Notes under the pieces: model-generated
What the model saw: only the letters and a program-made list of their open reading frames with translations
Told to the model about the DNA's origin: nothing
The model's database searches: none
Assembly (NCBI GenBank): GCA_900321635.1
Contig: ONWV01000020.1
Coordinates: 1-32,810, forward strand
Origin: an uncultured Spirochaetaceae bacterium
GTDB lineage: Bacteria > Spirochaetota > Spirochaetia > Sphaerochaetales > Sphaerochaetaceae
Direction of reading: 5' to 3'
DNA length: 32,810 nucleotides
Shown here: positions 8,057-16,886 of the stretch, in pieces
How the letters are laid out: the number at the start of each line of letters is the position of its first letter
How positions within the stretch are numbered: the stretch's first letter is position 1
Program-made: the position numbers and the translations under genes

Positions 8057-8458
8057 ATGACGTATGAGATTCTTACTACATGCACAGGATGTGGAATGTG
8101 TCTTTCCATATGCCCCGTAAAGGCCATCTCAGGTGGCCCGGGCCGCCTGCATGTCATTGATGCTGATTACTGCATAGGCTGCGGAGCCTGTGCCAGAGTC
8201 TGCAACAGCTCATCCGTCATTGATCAGAACGGAAACATCCTGACACATGAAAGCAAGAAGCACTGGATGATACCGCACTTTGACGCATCAAAGTGCAGCT
8301 TCTGCGGCAAGTGCTATGAGATGTGCCCTGCGGGAATCATTACAAGGCCTTTTTCTTCAAAGGTTCCGGAGCTGACAAATTCCAAGCTCTGCGCGTCATG
8401 TCACTGGTGTGAGAAAGTCTGCGTATTCAACGCAATCACATTCTCTCCGGCTTCATAG
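8057..8458 (+). CDS. Ferredoxin-type protein with four [4Fe-4S] motifs
   Basis: 133 residues, cytoplasmic, with no signal peptide. Four CxxCxxCxxxC motifs are visible in order: CTGCGMCLSIC, CIGCGACARVC, CSFCGKCYEMC and CASCHWCEKVC, spread over two halves of about 60 residues. It therefore looks like a duplicated 2[4Fe-4S] ferredoxin carrying four clusters. The next gene starts ten bases after its stop and encodes an AOR-family enzyme, so this is probably its dedicated electron-transfer subunit. Its Shine-Dalgarno is weak. The partner enzyme's electron acceptor cannot be proved from sequence. Confidence 0.9.
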   Translation: MTYEILTTCTGCGMCLSICPVKAISGGPGRLHVIDADYCIGCGACARVCNSSSVIDQNGNILTHESKKHWMIPHFDASKCSFCGKCYEMCPAGIITRPFSSKVPELTNSKLCASCHWCEKVCVFNAITFSPAS

Positions 8459-8468
8459 GAGTTCTGCT

Positions 8469-10334
8469 GTGAATATTGCTTTGCTAAAGGAAAAACTTGA
8501 GGCTCTTGATGAAAAGCTGACTGCAGAAGGAATTGTCGACCGCAGAAACAAGAAGGCTCTTGTTCTTGATTTGTCTGATGAGACTCATTATGACTGGCAG
8601 ATTCCCGACAGATATCTGGAATGCTATATTTCAGGTCCCGCCCTGGCGGCAAGACTTTGGGCTGAATTCGCAGGAGCCGATGTAGAGGACAAATCCTCCT
8701 ATGAGGCCAACAATCCCATTGTCATGACATCTTCTGCCATGAGCAACAGCGGGATGCCTTCGACCGAGGTTGTGAGCATTGCCTTCCGCTCCCCTGTATC
8801 AGGAACTCTTTGCTTCAATGTATGTACCAATACTGTTGGAATGCGACTTGAGGCTCTAGGATACTGCGCATTGATTATCACAGGCCGTCTCAGAAGACCC
8901 ACCGTCATTGATATCAAAAAGAGCGGCGTCACATACAATGTGTCCGAGCTGTTCATAGGCTACACGGTAAGCCAGATCGAGGCGCTTGTAGGCGTCAGCC
9001 CAATGACCACAGCAATGTCCATAGGCCCTGCAGGCGAACAGAAGGTGCCCTTTGCCACGGTTGTATGTGAAGGCGCCTGCACAGGACGCGGAGGGCTTGG
9101 CTGTCTATTCGGCTACAAGAACATCAAATCCCTGTGCATCACGGGCTTTGACACATCGTTTGAACGTACAGGACAGGAAGATGACATTAAGAAGGCCAAA
9201 GAGACCTTCAGCACAGTTCTTTCATCAAGCGAATACTGTCACATGATGCAGCGTAGCGGTTCATCATGCCTTGTGAAGAAAAGCGGCAAATACGGATGGG
9301 CTCCTGTGCTGAACTTCAGTAAAAGGACAGACCCCAGGCTTTTCCATCTGGGCGGAGATGAAATCAGACGCCGCTACGGCGAAGAGCACGGAGGCTGCGT
9401 AGGCTGTCCGATTCTTTGCAGGCACAGAACCACAGACGGTATTGTGATTCCCGGCTATGAAGCTATTCTGATGCTTGGCTCAAATATCTCATGCTTTGAC
9501 ATGGATAAGATCATCGAGCGCTATGCACAGTGTGTTAACTTCGGCCTTGATCCGGTTTCCACGGGCAATGTCTTGGGCTGGGCAAGCCAGGCTACATCAG
9601 GCGGCCAGATTGTCCTGCTTGAGCCTGATTTCAGCTTCACGGACAACTCGAAGGTCCTTCCTCTGATTGAAATGATAGCCAGGCGCACAGGCCCTGGAGA
9701 GCCGCTTAGCTTCGGAACATATGCTCTGGGTCAGGCCTTCAAGGATTCAAGTTATGCATACACCATAAGGGGCCTTGAATGCGGACCTTATGACTACAGA
9801 GGCTGCTTTTCACAGAGCATCACAGACTGTATGGGACTATGGTTTCCCAACCGCTTTGAGATAGACAGCACTGTTGTTACGAGGGACTTTGCAGACTGGG
9901 CTGTTCTTAACGAAAGCATGGTCATGGGTCTTGAAAGCTACGGTGTTTCTTCCAATCTGATTGTTCCTACCGTGGTTGAGACTATAAAGCACTTGGAAAA
10001 GCGTCTGAAATATATTCCGAAGTCGGTAATAAAGCGTGCTAAGCCAAAGCTTCTTGCTTCCATGATCAGCGCTTACTCTGGCTCTGAAATCCTTGCTGAG
10101 CATATAATTGCTTTGGGAGACAGATGCTGGAGACTAATCTATGAGATAAACATTGCTCTGGGCTTTAATATGCTTGAAGATACTGCGGAAGTCCTTCCTG
10201 AGCATTTCTACATTGACCCGGAAAGCAACCACAAGGAAAGTTCAATCGTTCCTTACAGAAGCCTGATTGAAAGATACTGTTTTCTCAGAAAGAACACCAT
10301 CGCCCTTCAGAGCGTGGAGCCTAAAGCAAACTGA
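8469..10334 (+). CDS. Aldehyde:ferredoxin oxidoreductase (AOR) family protein, divergent
   Basis: 621 residues from GTG 8469, chosen because AGGAG (8457-8461) overlaps the ferredoxin stop seven bases upstream; an earlier in-frame ATG at 8409 is inside the ferredoxin gene. AOR enzymes carry a tungsten or molybdenum bis-pterin and one [4Fe-4S] cluster and oxidise aldehydes to acids. Visible family features are YISGPALAARLW, TGRGGLGCLFGYKNIK, the cluster motif C310-x2-C313-x3-C317, and the C-terminal YEINIALGF. The usual fourth ligand lies in a D..GLC.F motif; here the segment reads DCMGLWF, with Trp458 at that place and Cys454 four residues earlier. The last 93 bases overlap the opposite yfcE-like gene. 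The substrate is unknown and no pterin-cofactor genes occur in the window. Confidence 0.85.
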   Translation: MNIALLKEKLEALDEKLTAEGIVDRRNKKALVLDLSDETHYDWQIPDRYLECYISGPALAARLWAEFAGADVEDKSSYEANNPIVMTSSAMSNSGMPSTEVVSIAFRSPVSGTLCFNVCTNTVGMRLEALGYCALIITGRLRRPTVIDIKKSGVTYNVSELFIGYTVSQIEALVGVSPMTTAMSIGPAGEQKVPFATVVCEGACTGRGGLGCLFGYKNIKSLCITGFDTSFERTGQEDDIKKAKETFSTVLSSSEYCHMMQRSGSSCLVKKSGKYGWAPVLNFSKRTDPRLFHLGGDEIRRRYGEEHGGCVGCPILCRHRTTDGIVIPGYEAILMLGSNISCFDMDKIIERYAQCVNFGLDPVSTGNVLGWASQATSGGQIVLLEPDFSFTDNSKVLPLIEMIARRTGPGEPLSFGTYALGQAFKDSSYAYTIRGLECGPYDYRGCFSQSITDCMGLWFPNRFEIDSTVVTRDFADWAVLNESMVMGLESYGVSSNLIVPTVVETIKHLEKRLKYIPKSVIKRAKPKLLASMISAYSGSEILAEHIIALGDRCWRLIYEINIALGFNMLEDTAEVLPEHFYIDPESNHKESSIVPYRSLIERYCFLRKNTIALQSVEPKAN

Positions 10335-10820
10335 AGTGTCTTCATTGAAAACTATTGTCCCATACGAGGGCTTGCTATAACCTCTGGGCCTTGATGGAGA
10401 GCCTGGGTTCATGAAAATAATTCTTTTTCCATCAATCAGTTGCTCACTGAGATTGTTTACATGGGTGTGGCCGTTTATAACTATGTCAAAGTCCTTGTCA
10501 CATAGTCCTGCAGAGCTTGGATCCGTATAGATATGACCGTGTGAGATGAAGATTTTCAGGCCGTTGAAACTGCACGTTCTGTACAGAGGAAGATTAATTC
10601 CCACATCAGTCCAATCCCATTTGTTGTCGCAGTTGCCCTGAACCGGTATGAAAAGGAAGTTTCTTACCTGCAAAAGCGAACTTACCATACAGTTTTCGAT
10701 GTTAAGATCGCCTGCATAAAGCAGTGCAAGACAGTCATTGTCTTCGGCTTTTTTTGCCAGTAGTTCAAACGCCTGATCGTCATCGTGTATGTCACTTGCG
10801 ACAAGTAAATGTTTTTTCAT
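10242..10820 (-). CDS. yfcE: YfcE/MJ0936-type metallophosphodiesterase
   Basis: 192-residue calcineurin-like phosphoesterase of the small bacterial YfcE family, which uses two metal ions to hydrolyse phosphodiesters. All motif blocks are present: D10-x-H12, GD38, GN63C, H94-G-H96 and G117-HTH120. The length is close to that of E. coli YfcE (about 184). The last 31 codons lie antisense to the AOR gene, so the two genes converge with a 93-bp overlap. There is no evident strong Shine-Dalgarno (TTGGATTAAAAT before the ATG). The biological substrate of this family is not established. Confidence 0.85.
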   Translation of the reverse strand: MKKHLLVASDIHDDDQAFELLAKKAEDNDCLALLYAGDLNIENCMVSSLLQVRNFLFIPVQGNCDNKWDWTDVGINLPLYRTCSFNGLKIFISHGHIYTDPSSAGLCDKDFDIVINGHTHVNNLSEQLIDGKRIIFMNPGSPSRPRGYSKPSYGTIVFNEDTSVCFRLHALKGDGVLSEKTVSFNQASVRND

Positions 10821-10953
10821 ATTTTAATCCAACTGTTGTATGAAATTATCCTAACATAAGTCAGGGTCGCTTAAACCTTTACAGGCATTAAGCAAAAATG
10901 ATTTTTAGTCAAAAAAACAGTACAAATTTGTCAAATTAAATAAAAAGGTTTTC

Positions 10954-10983
10954 TTGTAAATGGAAAATCAACCATAGTATGAT
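10954..10983 (+). promoter_or_regulatory. Candidate promoter for the hydrolase-yihY-manA group
   Basis: TTGTAA (10954-10959), 18 bases, then TATGAT (10978-10983), in the AT-rich 240-bp divergent region 10821-11060. A small palindrome, ACCT-GTAT-AGGT, lies just downstream (about 10995-11006) and could be an operator. Nothing else recognisable was seen in this region. Confidence 0.4.
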
Positions 10984-11060
10984 GTTAATAGTATACCTGT
11001 ATAGGTTTTACATATATTGTACTTTTCTGAACAAGTTTTCAGGGAAAATTGGGGGTTTAA

Positions 11061-11981
11061 ATGGCAGACAATGTCTTCATCTGCTCTGATGGTCACAAGC
11101 TTGCATATAACCTCTGGTTGCCTTCTCCACATATAGAAATTAAAGCCTTTCTGCAGATTCTTCACGGCATGGCCGAGCACAGCGACAGATATGCCAAGTT
11201 TGCAGAATATTTGAATACACTTGGAATTGCGGTTTTCGCCGCAGACCACAGAGGTCATGGAGCTACAGCATCAGAGGATGAAATCGGCTGGTTCGCGGAA
11301 AGCGACGGCTGGAACCGCGTTGCCGACGACGCTTTTGAACTGGCAAACTTCATCACATCACAGCAATATGTTAATACAACCTTCCTCATGGGTCACAGCA
11401 TGGGAAGCTTCCTCGCAAGAACCGTGATGGTAAAGCATCCGGATTTCTACAGCGGTGTCATCATCATGGGAACCGGCTGCGGCAAGGGTATTGTCGGAAA
11501 GATCGGAAAGCTTATCTGTAAGCGTGAAATCAAGAAGAACGGCACAAAGTCTCCCGGAATCACGATGAACAAGCTTTCCTTCGGTGCATACAACAAGGCT
11601 TTTGAGCCTACTGTAACGGATTTTGACTGGCTTTCACGTGATGCCAAGGAAGTTGAGAAGTACGTCAAAGACGACAAGTGCGGCTTTATGTGTACAAACG
11701 GCTTCTTCTATGACCTTCTCACAGGAATCGAATTTGCAAACAGCAAATCCAATGCTGAGCGTCTTCCGAAGGATCTTCCGCTTCTTATCATCAGCGGAGA
11801 GATGGACCCTGTCGGAGATATGGGCAAGGGTGTCAGAAAGGTCTACCAGCTTTATACTGGAGCCGGAATTGCCGATGTGACGTTGAAGCTCATTCCTGGA
11901 GCCAGACATGAGCTTCTCAATGAGACAAACAAGAAGGAAGTATATGAGATAATAGCCAACTGGCTTGATGCTCATATCTGA
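11061..11981 (+). CDS. Alpha/beta hydrolase, monoacylglycerol lipase/lysophospholipase-like
   Basis: 306 residues of the Hydrolase_4 (serine aminopeptidase S33) group. The nucleophile is S113 in GHSMGS, the acid D249 in SGEMDPVGD and the base H283 in GARHELLNE. HGMAEHSDRYAKFAEYL and ADHRGHG are hallmarks of lysophospholipase/monoglyceride lipase-like proteins. No signal peptide is seen, so a cytoplasmic esterase acting on lipids or small esters is likely; the exact substrate is unknown. GGGGG sits six bases before the ATG. The next gene begins eight bases after the stop. Confidence 0.88.
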   Translation: MADNVFICSDGHKLAYNLWLPSPHIEIKAFLQILHGMAEHSDRYAKFAEYLNTLGIAVFAADHRGHGATASEDEIGWFAESDGWNRVADDAFELANFITSQQYVNTTFLMGHSMGSFLARTVMVKHPDFYSGVIIMGTGCGKGIVGKIGKLICKREIKKNGTKSPGITMNKLSFGAYNKAFEPTVTDFDWLSRDAKEVEKYVKDDKCGFMCTNGFFYDLLTGIEFANSKSNAERLPKDLPLLIISGEMDPVGDMGKGVRKVYQLYTGAGIADVTLKLIPGARHELLNETNKKEVYEIIANWLDAHI

Positions 11982-11989
11982 TATCGCTG

Positions 11990-12847
11990 ATGTCCGAAAA
12001 AAAGACCGTGAAAAAGAAGCGCATAGGGTTCCTGGCCTTGATGCGCAGCTTTTTTGTGCAGTTCAATGAGAATTCTTCAGCCATGCTGTCAAACGGCATG
12101 GTTTATTCTACTCTCATAGCCTTGGTTCCTTGTATCGCCGTTGTCTACGCGATTCTGAGTCAGCTGAATGTCCTGGATCCGGTTGCAGGTGCCTTGAGCG
12201 AATATGTATTAAGCACATTCGGAGAGAAGACCGGAGAGACTCTTGTTTCCTACATCAACACCTTCACGGAGAACGCAGTGAGCATGGGAATTGTCAGCAT
12301 GCTGTCGTTCGCCGTGACGTTTGTTCTTCTGATTGATAAGATATTTGTTGTTGTCAACAAGATTTATAAAACCCACCAGACTGGAAATCCCGTCATACGC
12401 TATCTGAAGTACATAGGAATCATAGCCGTAGGAATAGCTGCAATCGTCGTTGCCGTGTTCCTTCTGGGAAGGTTCAACTCTCTTTCCATCAGGCTGCGCA
12501 AGGCTCCGGCTCTGTCTGCCCTTCAGATCTTCTGGAAAAATGCCCTGCCTATCGCATCCATGTTCGGTGTGCTTCTTGCAATGATAATCCTCATTCCGAA
12601 CTGCGCGGTCCATTTCAGATCCGGAGTCATTGGGGCTCTGTTCGGAACTGTCGGAATCTGCATCCTGGGCTACGCGTTCAGCTTTGTCGTCAAATACTCT
12701 GTAAAATACTCGGTGATCTACGGATCACTTGCAACGCTGATGTTCTCATTCATATTTCTGTCTTACTTTTGGAAGATAGTCTTTGCCGCCGTTACCATGG
12801 CATATGTGCATCAGAATGAGACTGTCGGTTTTAAGGAAGCATCATGA
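11990..12847 (+). CDS. yihY: YihY/UPF0761 family inner-membrane protein
   Basis: 285 residues with a short basic cytoplasmic start and about six hydrophobic segments spread along the chain. Early residues (SSAMLSNGMVYSTLIALVPC) match the family's conserved N-terminal region, in which small residues precede the first helix. The family was once called ribonuclease BN by mistake; its function is unknown. The gene starts eight bases after the hydrolase and its stop overlaps the manA start (ATGA, 12844-12847), suggesting co-translation of all three. Confidence 0.85.
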   Translation: MSEKKTVKKKRIGFLALMRSFFVQFNENSSAMLSNGMVYSTLIALVPCIAVVYAILSQLNVLDPVAGALSEYVLSTFGEKTGETLVSYINTFTENAVSMGIVSMLSFAVTFVLLIDKIFVVVNKIYKTHQTGNPVIRYLKYIGIIAVGIAAIVVAVFLLGRFNSLSIRLRKAPALSALQIFWKNALPIASMFGVLLAMIILIPNCAVHFRSGVIGALFGTVGICILGYAFSFVVKYSVKYSVIYGSLATLMFSFIFLSYFWKIVFAAVTMAYVHQNETVGFKEAS

Positions 12848-13962
12848 ATCAGATAATAAAGATAGTTCCTGCAGTAAAAGATTATGCATGGGGAAATGAC
12901 ACCTTCATCGCAGACCTTCTTTCTCTTGAAAAGAACGGCCCGAAGGCCGAAATGTGGATTGGAGCCAACAGGCAGGGAAGTGCCGTTGTCTCAGATACAA
13001 AAGAGCGTCTTTGCGATGTTCTGGACTCAGATCCATCCTTTTGCGGCTATAGTTCAGTTGACTTCCCCTTCCTTCTCAAGGTTCTGGCTATTGCGCAGAG
13101 CCTGAGCATCCAGTGTCATCCTGACCCCGAGCAGGCAAAGAGGGGATTTGAAGCAGAAGCTGAAAAAAGAAAGAAGCTCGACAGAAGCCTCTGGAATTAT
13201 CAGGATTCAAGCCAAAAGGCAGAGATGCTCTATGCATTAACTCCTGTTACCGCCATGTGCGGTTTCAGGCCCTTCGAACAGATGAAAGATATGCTTAAAA
13301 CAGCTGTTCCAAATCTTTTTGACGAACACCTTTCCGAAATAGGAAGTATTTCTGAGCTTTTTGATGCCATCTACCGCCTTGATTCCGATACTCTCTCATA
13401 TGCTGAAGCTGAGCTTTTAAAGAATAAAGAGAGCCTTCCTTCTGATGTTAAGACCCTGATTACCGAACTTGGAGACAGATACTTCGGAGATCCGGGAGTG
13501 TTTTCACCTCTTCTTCTGAACATCATTCATCTGGAAGTAGGGCAGGCTGTATATCTTAAGCCCCGTGTTCTTCATGCTTATATATATGGAAACGGTGTTG
13601 AGCTTATGAACAACTCCGATAATGTTCTCAGAGCTGGTCTTACTCCCAAGCATGTGGATCTTGATGAACTTGAGAAGGTTATGAACGCTCAGACCTATAT
13701 ACCCAAGCCTATGGTTCCTTCTGTAGATAAGGGAGGAAAGCACTTTGTCTGCGAAGGCGGCTTTACGCTCACTGTTATGGAAAGCGGTAAATTCGAAAAT
13801 ACCTTCAAAGGACCAAAGGTTCTTCTGTGTACCGACGGAGAGGCAAAAATCAACGAAAGTCTAGTTCTTAAACGCGGTGAATGCTGCATAGCCGGCTCTT
13901 CTGTTGACAGCCTTAATGTTGATTCCATAAAAGCCACAGTCTTCATGGCAACATCCAATTAA
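12844..13962 (+). CDS. manA: Mannose-6-phosphate isomerase, type I
   Basis: 372-residue cytoplasmic zinc enzyme converting mannose 6-phosphate to fructose 6-phosphate. Zinc ligands Q90 and H92 (SIQCHPD), E127 and H244 (VLHAY) are present, and the NGVELMNNSDNVLRAGLTPKHVD block (about 250-272) carries the catalytic Arg263. The common HKPE motif reads QKAE here, keeping the Glu ligand. The start overlaps the yihY stop by four bases. It feeds the same fructose-6-phosphate pool as nagB, but the two are 16 kb apart. Confidence 0.93.
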   Translation: MNQIIKIVPAVKDYAWGNDTFIADLLSLEKNGPKAEMWIGANRQGSAVVSDTKERLCDVLDSDPSFCGYSSVDFPFLLKVLAIAQSLSIQCHPDPEQAKRGFEAEAEKRKKLDRSLWNYQDSSQKAEMLYALTPVTAMCGFRPFEQMKDMLKTAVPNLFDEHLSEIGSISELFDAIYRLDSDTLSYAEAELLKNKESLPSDVKTLITELGDRYFGDPGVFSPLLLNIIHLEVGQAVYLKPRVLHAYIYGNGVELMNNSDNVLRAGLTPKHVDLDELEKVMNAQTYIPKPMVPSVDKGGKHFVCEGGFTLTVMESGKFENTFKGPKVLLCTDGEAKINESLVLKRGECCIAGSSVDSLNVDSIKATVFMATSN

Positions 13963-14003
13963 TAAAGACATAAAAGCTATAATGTTAGTAAACTGTCTCA
14001 GCA

Positions 14004-14012
14004 TGTTATAAT
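14004..14012 (+). promoter_or_regulatory. Extended -10 promoter for the Na+/solute symporter
   Basis: TG-T-TATAAT is a perfect extended -10 (TG 14004-14005, TATAAT 14007-14012), about 87 bases before the symporter ATG. The -35 region is poor, as is common with extended -10 sites. A second TATAAT lies at 13978-13983 and a weaker TTGACC-N17-TAGAAA at 14047-14075. Confidence 0.5.
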
Positions 14013-14098
14013 AGCAACAGATTGTAAAGATTTGTAACAAAATCCATTGACCAAAAAACACTTTTTCTGTAGAAAAGAGTTGTCACGGAGGTGTACAT

Positions 14099-15643
14099 AT
14101 GTTGATTAAGAGTCTGCTGATTGTGGTTTTCTTCGCAGTCATGATAGCGGTTGGGCTTGTTTGCAGAAAACAGGCAAGGGACGTCAGAGGATTTGTCCTC
14201 GGCGGCAGAAACGTAGGACCTTGGCTTTCAGCCTTTGCTTACGGAACAAGCTATTTCTCAGCGGTCATCTTTGTCGGATATGCCGGACAGTTCGGATGGA
14301 AGTTCGGAGTTGCCTCCACATGGGTCGGTCTTGGAAATGCCTTTATCGGTTCACTTCTTGCCTGGACAATTCTCGGTCGCAGAACAAGAATCATGACACA
14401 GCATCTGAAGTCGGCGACAATGCCTCAGTTCTTTGAGAACAGATTCAACAGCAAGGGGTTGAAGCTAATCTCATCAATCATCATCTTTGTTTTCCTTATT
14501 CCTTACACTGCATCGCTTTACAATGGTCTTAGCAGACTGTTCGGAATGGGCTTCAATGTAGATTACACTGTCTGTATCGTCGTAATGGCAGTTCTGACTG
14601 CAATTTATGTCATAGCCGGCGGATACATGGCAACAGCCGTAAATGATTTCATCCAGGGCATCATAATGCTCTTCGGAATTGTCGCAATCATTCTTTCTGT
14701 GCTGAAGATCAACGGAGGCTTTGTTGGATCTCTTACAGCTCTTGCCAACATCACAGATCCTTCGGTTACCACAACTCCCGGAATCTTCGCTTCATTCTTC
14801 GGACCGGATCCGTTCTCTCTTCTGTGTGTTGTTATCCTTACCTCACTCGGAACCTGGGGCCTTCCTCAGATGGTCCAGAAGTTCTACGCAATCAAGAGCG
14901 AGAAGGACATCCACAAAGGAACAGTCATCTCCACATTCTTCGCAATTGTTGTCGCAGGCGGCTGTTACTTCCTCGGTGGTTTCGGAAGACTTTTCAACGT
15001 CAATGTCGCAAAGGAAGGCTTTGATGCAATCATCCCCGAGATGCTTGCAAACCTTTCACCTGCTGTCTTCGGAATCGCACTTGTTCTGGTTCTTTCCGCA
15101 TCAATGTCCACCCTGTCATCTCTGGTTCTTGCCTCAAGCTCGACCCTGACACTGGACTTCATTGACCCGATGTTCCTTGGCAACAAGAAGGACGAGAAGA
15201 AGAATCTTCCGATTATCAGAATCTTCATTGCAGTTTTCATCCTGATTTCAGCTGTGATTGCAATTGTGCAGTACAAGAAGAACGTGACCTTCATCGCTCA
15301 GCTGATGGGTCTTTCATGGGGAGCTCTTGCAGGTTCCTTCCTTGCCCCGTTCCTGTACAGTCTCTACTGGAAGAAGACAACAAAGGCATCCTGCGTGGCA
15401 TGCTTCATCTGGGGTTCTGCTCTGATGCTTGCCAACATGTTCTTCAAGAGTTCTTTCCCTGCAGTCCTGCAGAGCCCGATCAACTGCGGTGCCTTTGCAA
15501 TGCTTGGCGGAATGGTCATAGTTCCTGTTGTCAGCGCATTTACAAGGAGTCCTGACAAAGCTACAGTCGACTCAATCTTCTCCTGCTATGACAAGAAGGT
15601 TATGGCACCGATCAAGGACGTCTTAAGTGCAGAAGAGGCATAA
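14099..15643 (+). CDS. Sodium:solute symporter (SSS family)
   Basis: 514 residues with about 13 hydrophobic segments, the usual size and topology of PutP/SGLT-like symporters that use the sodium gradient to import a solute. Family signs include GFVLGGRNVG after the first helix, SAFAYGTSYFSAVIFVGYAG in the second, VIAGGYMATAVNDFIQGIIM, and SASMSTLSSLVLASSS near sodium-site residues in TM8. GGAGGTG lies five bases before the ATG. It stands alone between manA and a bidirectional terminator, so context does not reveal its substrate (proline, sugar, pantothenate or another organic solute). Confidence 0.9.
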   Translation: MLIKSLLIVVFFAVMIAVGLVCRKQARDVRGFVLGGRNVGPWLSAFAYGTSYFSAVIFVGYAGQFGWKFGVASTWVGLGNAFIGSLLAWTILGRRTRIMTQHLKSATMPQFFENRFNSKGLKLISSIIIFVFLIPYTASLYNGLSRLFGMGFNVDYTVCIVVMAVLTAIYVIAGGYMATAVNDFIQGIIMLFGIVAIILSVLKINGGFVGSLTALANITDPSVTTTPGIFASFFGPDPFSLLCVVILTSLGTWGLPQMVQKFYAIKSEKDIHKGTVISTFFAIVVAGGCYFLGGFGRLFNVNVAKEGFDAIIPEMLANLSPAVFGIALVLVLSASMSTLSSLVLASSSTLTLDFIDPMFLGNKKDEKKNLPIIRIFIAVFILISAVIAIVQYKKNVTFIAQLMGLSWGALAGSFLAPFLYSLYWKKTTKASCVACFIWGSALMLANMFFKSSFPAVLQSPINCGAFAMLGGMVIVPVVSAFTRSPDKATVDSIFSCYDKKVMAPIKDVLSAEEA

Positions 15644-15678
15644 CATTAACTGAGTTTGTAAATACTACTTACAAATAA

Positions 15679-15711
15679 AAAGGGCTGCAGTTTTGCAGCC
15701 CTTTGCTTTTT
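15679..15711. terminator. Bidirectional intrinsic terminator between symporter and arg operon
   Basis: Eleven-base perfect arms, AAAGGGCTGCA (15679-15689) and TGCAGCCCTTT (15694-15704), with a four-base loop. T-rich tails occur on both sides (TTTGCTTTTT rightward; the upstream AAATAAAAA gives a T-rich tail leftward). It lies between convergent genes and can end both the symporter and argD transcripts. Confidence 0.88.
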
Positions 15712-15724
15712 GAATGATTTTGTT

Positions 15725-16885
15725 TCAAACACATGCAGCCTTGATGATCTCTACGGCTTTTTTAAGGACTTCCATGGGGATGTTCAAGGCAGGAAGAAGG
15801 CGGACCTTGTCCTTTGCTGTCAGGCAGAGGACTCCGTTTTCCATGCACTTTGCAACAACATCGGAAGCAGGCTTTGTTGTCTTGATTCCGATCATAAGGC
15901 CCAGGCCGCTGACACTTTCCACACCAGGAGCATTCTTGAATGCATCAAAGACAAAAGAGCTCTTCTGTTTGACCTCCTGAAGAAGCTTGTCATCGATTCT
16001 CTTGAGGATGCTTACAGCCGCAGCACAGCTTACAGGATTGCCTCCGAATGTGGAGCCGTGGTCTCCGAAGCCAAGGACACTTTGGCACTTTTCACTGAGA
16101 AGGGTAGCTCCCAGAGGAAGTCCTCCTGCAAGGCCCTTGGCAGTTGAGACAACATCGGGTTTGATGCCGAAGTTCATGTAGCTGTAAAGCTCGCCGGTTC
16201 TTCCGTTTCCGGTCTGAACCTCATCGACAATCATGATAATGTCGTTTTCTTCGGTGATTTTTCTTACGGCCTTGATATAGGAAGCATCAAGCGGCAGGAC
16301 TCCGCCTTCGCCCTGGATGCACTCGATCATGACAGCTGCGACGCTGTATTTTTCAATGGCGGCCTTCAATGCGGAAATGTCATTTGCAGGGACGCTGACA
16401 AAGCCTGGAGTAAGTGGCTGGAAGAGCTCGTGATAGTGGTCCTGGCCTGTTGCGGCAAGAGTTGTGAGTGTTCTTCCGTGGAAGCTGTTTTCAAGCGTGA
16501 TGATTGTATGCCTTGCGGCACCGTATTTGTCAAAGGCGTATTTTCTTCCGACTTTGATGGCACATTCGTTGGCCTCGGCTCCGGAGTTGGAGAAGAAGAC
16601 CTTGCTCATGCCGGTTTTCTCACAAAGGAGTTTCGCAAGCTCTGCGCACGGCTGGGTGTAGTAGAGGTTTGACATGTGCTGGACCTTGGAAATCTGCTCG
16701 GTTATGGCCTTCTGCCAGATTTCATCCGCAATGCCGAACGATGTGACACCGATTCCGCTTCCCATGTCGATGTATTCTTTTCCGCTGGGATCTTTGACCA
16801 CAGAGCCTTTTCCGCTGACTATCTCTACAGGAAAGCGCTTATATGTTCCGGCAACGTATGTCTTATCAAGTTCTTTCGTATCCAT
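15725..16885 (-). CDS. argD: Acetylornithine aminotransferase
   Basis: 386-residue class III PLP aminotransferase converting N-acetylglutamate semialdehyde to N-acetylornithine. ATG 16885 is chosen because AAGGGGGAA, inside the argB end, is correctly spaced; a longer in-frame reading (to 16921) would overlap argB. Visible residues include SNSGAEANE (99-107), SFHGRT (134-139), DEVQTGNGRTG (221-231) and the PLP lysine K250 in STAKGLAGGLPLGA. It is the last gene of the arg operon, one base after argB. Related ornithine or GABA aminotransferases are excluded mainly by context. Confidence 0.95.
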   Translation of the reverse strand: MDTKELDKTYVAGTYKRFPVEIVSGKGSVVKDPSGKEYIDMGSGIGVTSFGIADEIWQKAITEQISKVQHMSNLYYTQPCAELAKLLCEKTGMSKVFFSNSGAEANECAIKVGRKYAFDKYGAARHTIITLENSFHGRTLTTLAATGQDHYHELFQPLTPGFVSVPANDISALKAAIEKYSVAAVMIECIQGEGGVLPLDASYIKAVRKITEENDIIMIVDEVQTGNGRTGELYSYMNFGIKPDVVSTAKGLAGGLPLGATLLSEKCQSVLGFGDHGSTFGGNPVSCAAAVSILKRIDDKLLQEVKQKSSFVFDAFKNAPGVESVSGLGLMIGIKTTKPASDVVAKCMENGVLCLTAKDKVRLLPALNIPMEVLKKAVEIIKAACV

Positions 16886-16886
16886 G

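Noticed and set aside
8409..8468. Longer AOR start inside the ferredoxin gene
   Set aside because: The extra 20 residues do not look like AOR; GTG 8469 has AGGAG at the right distance.
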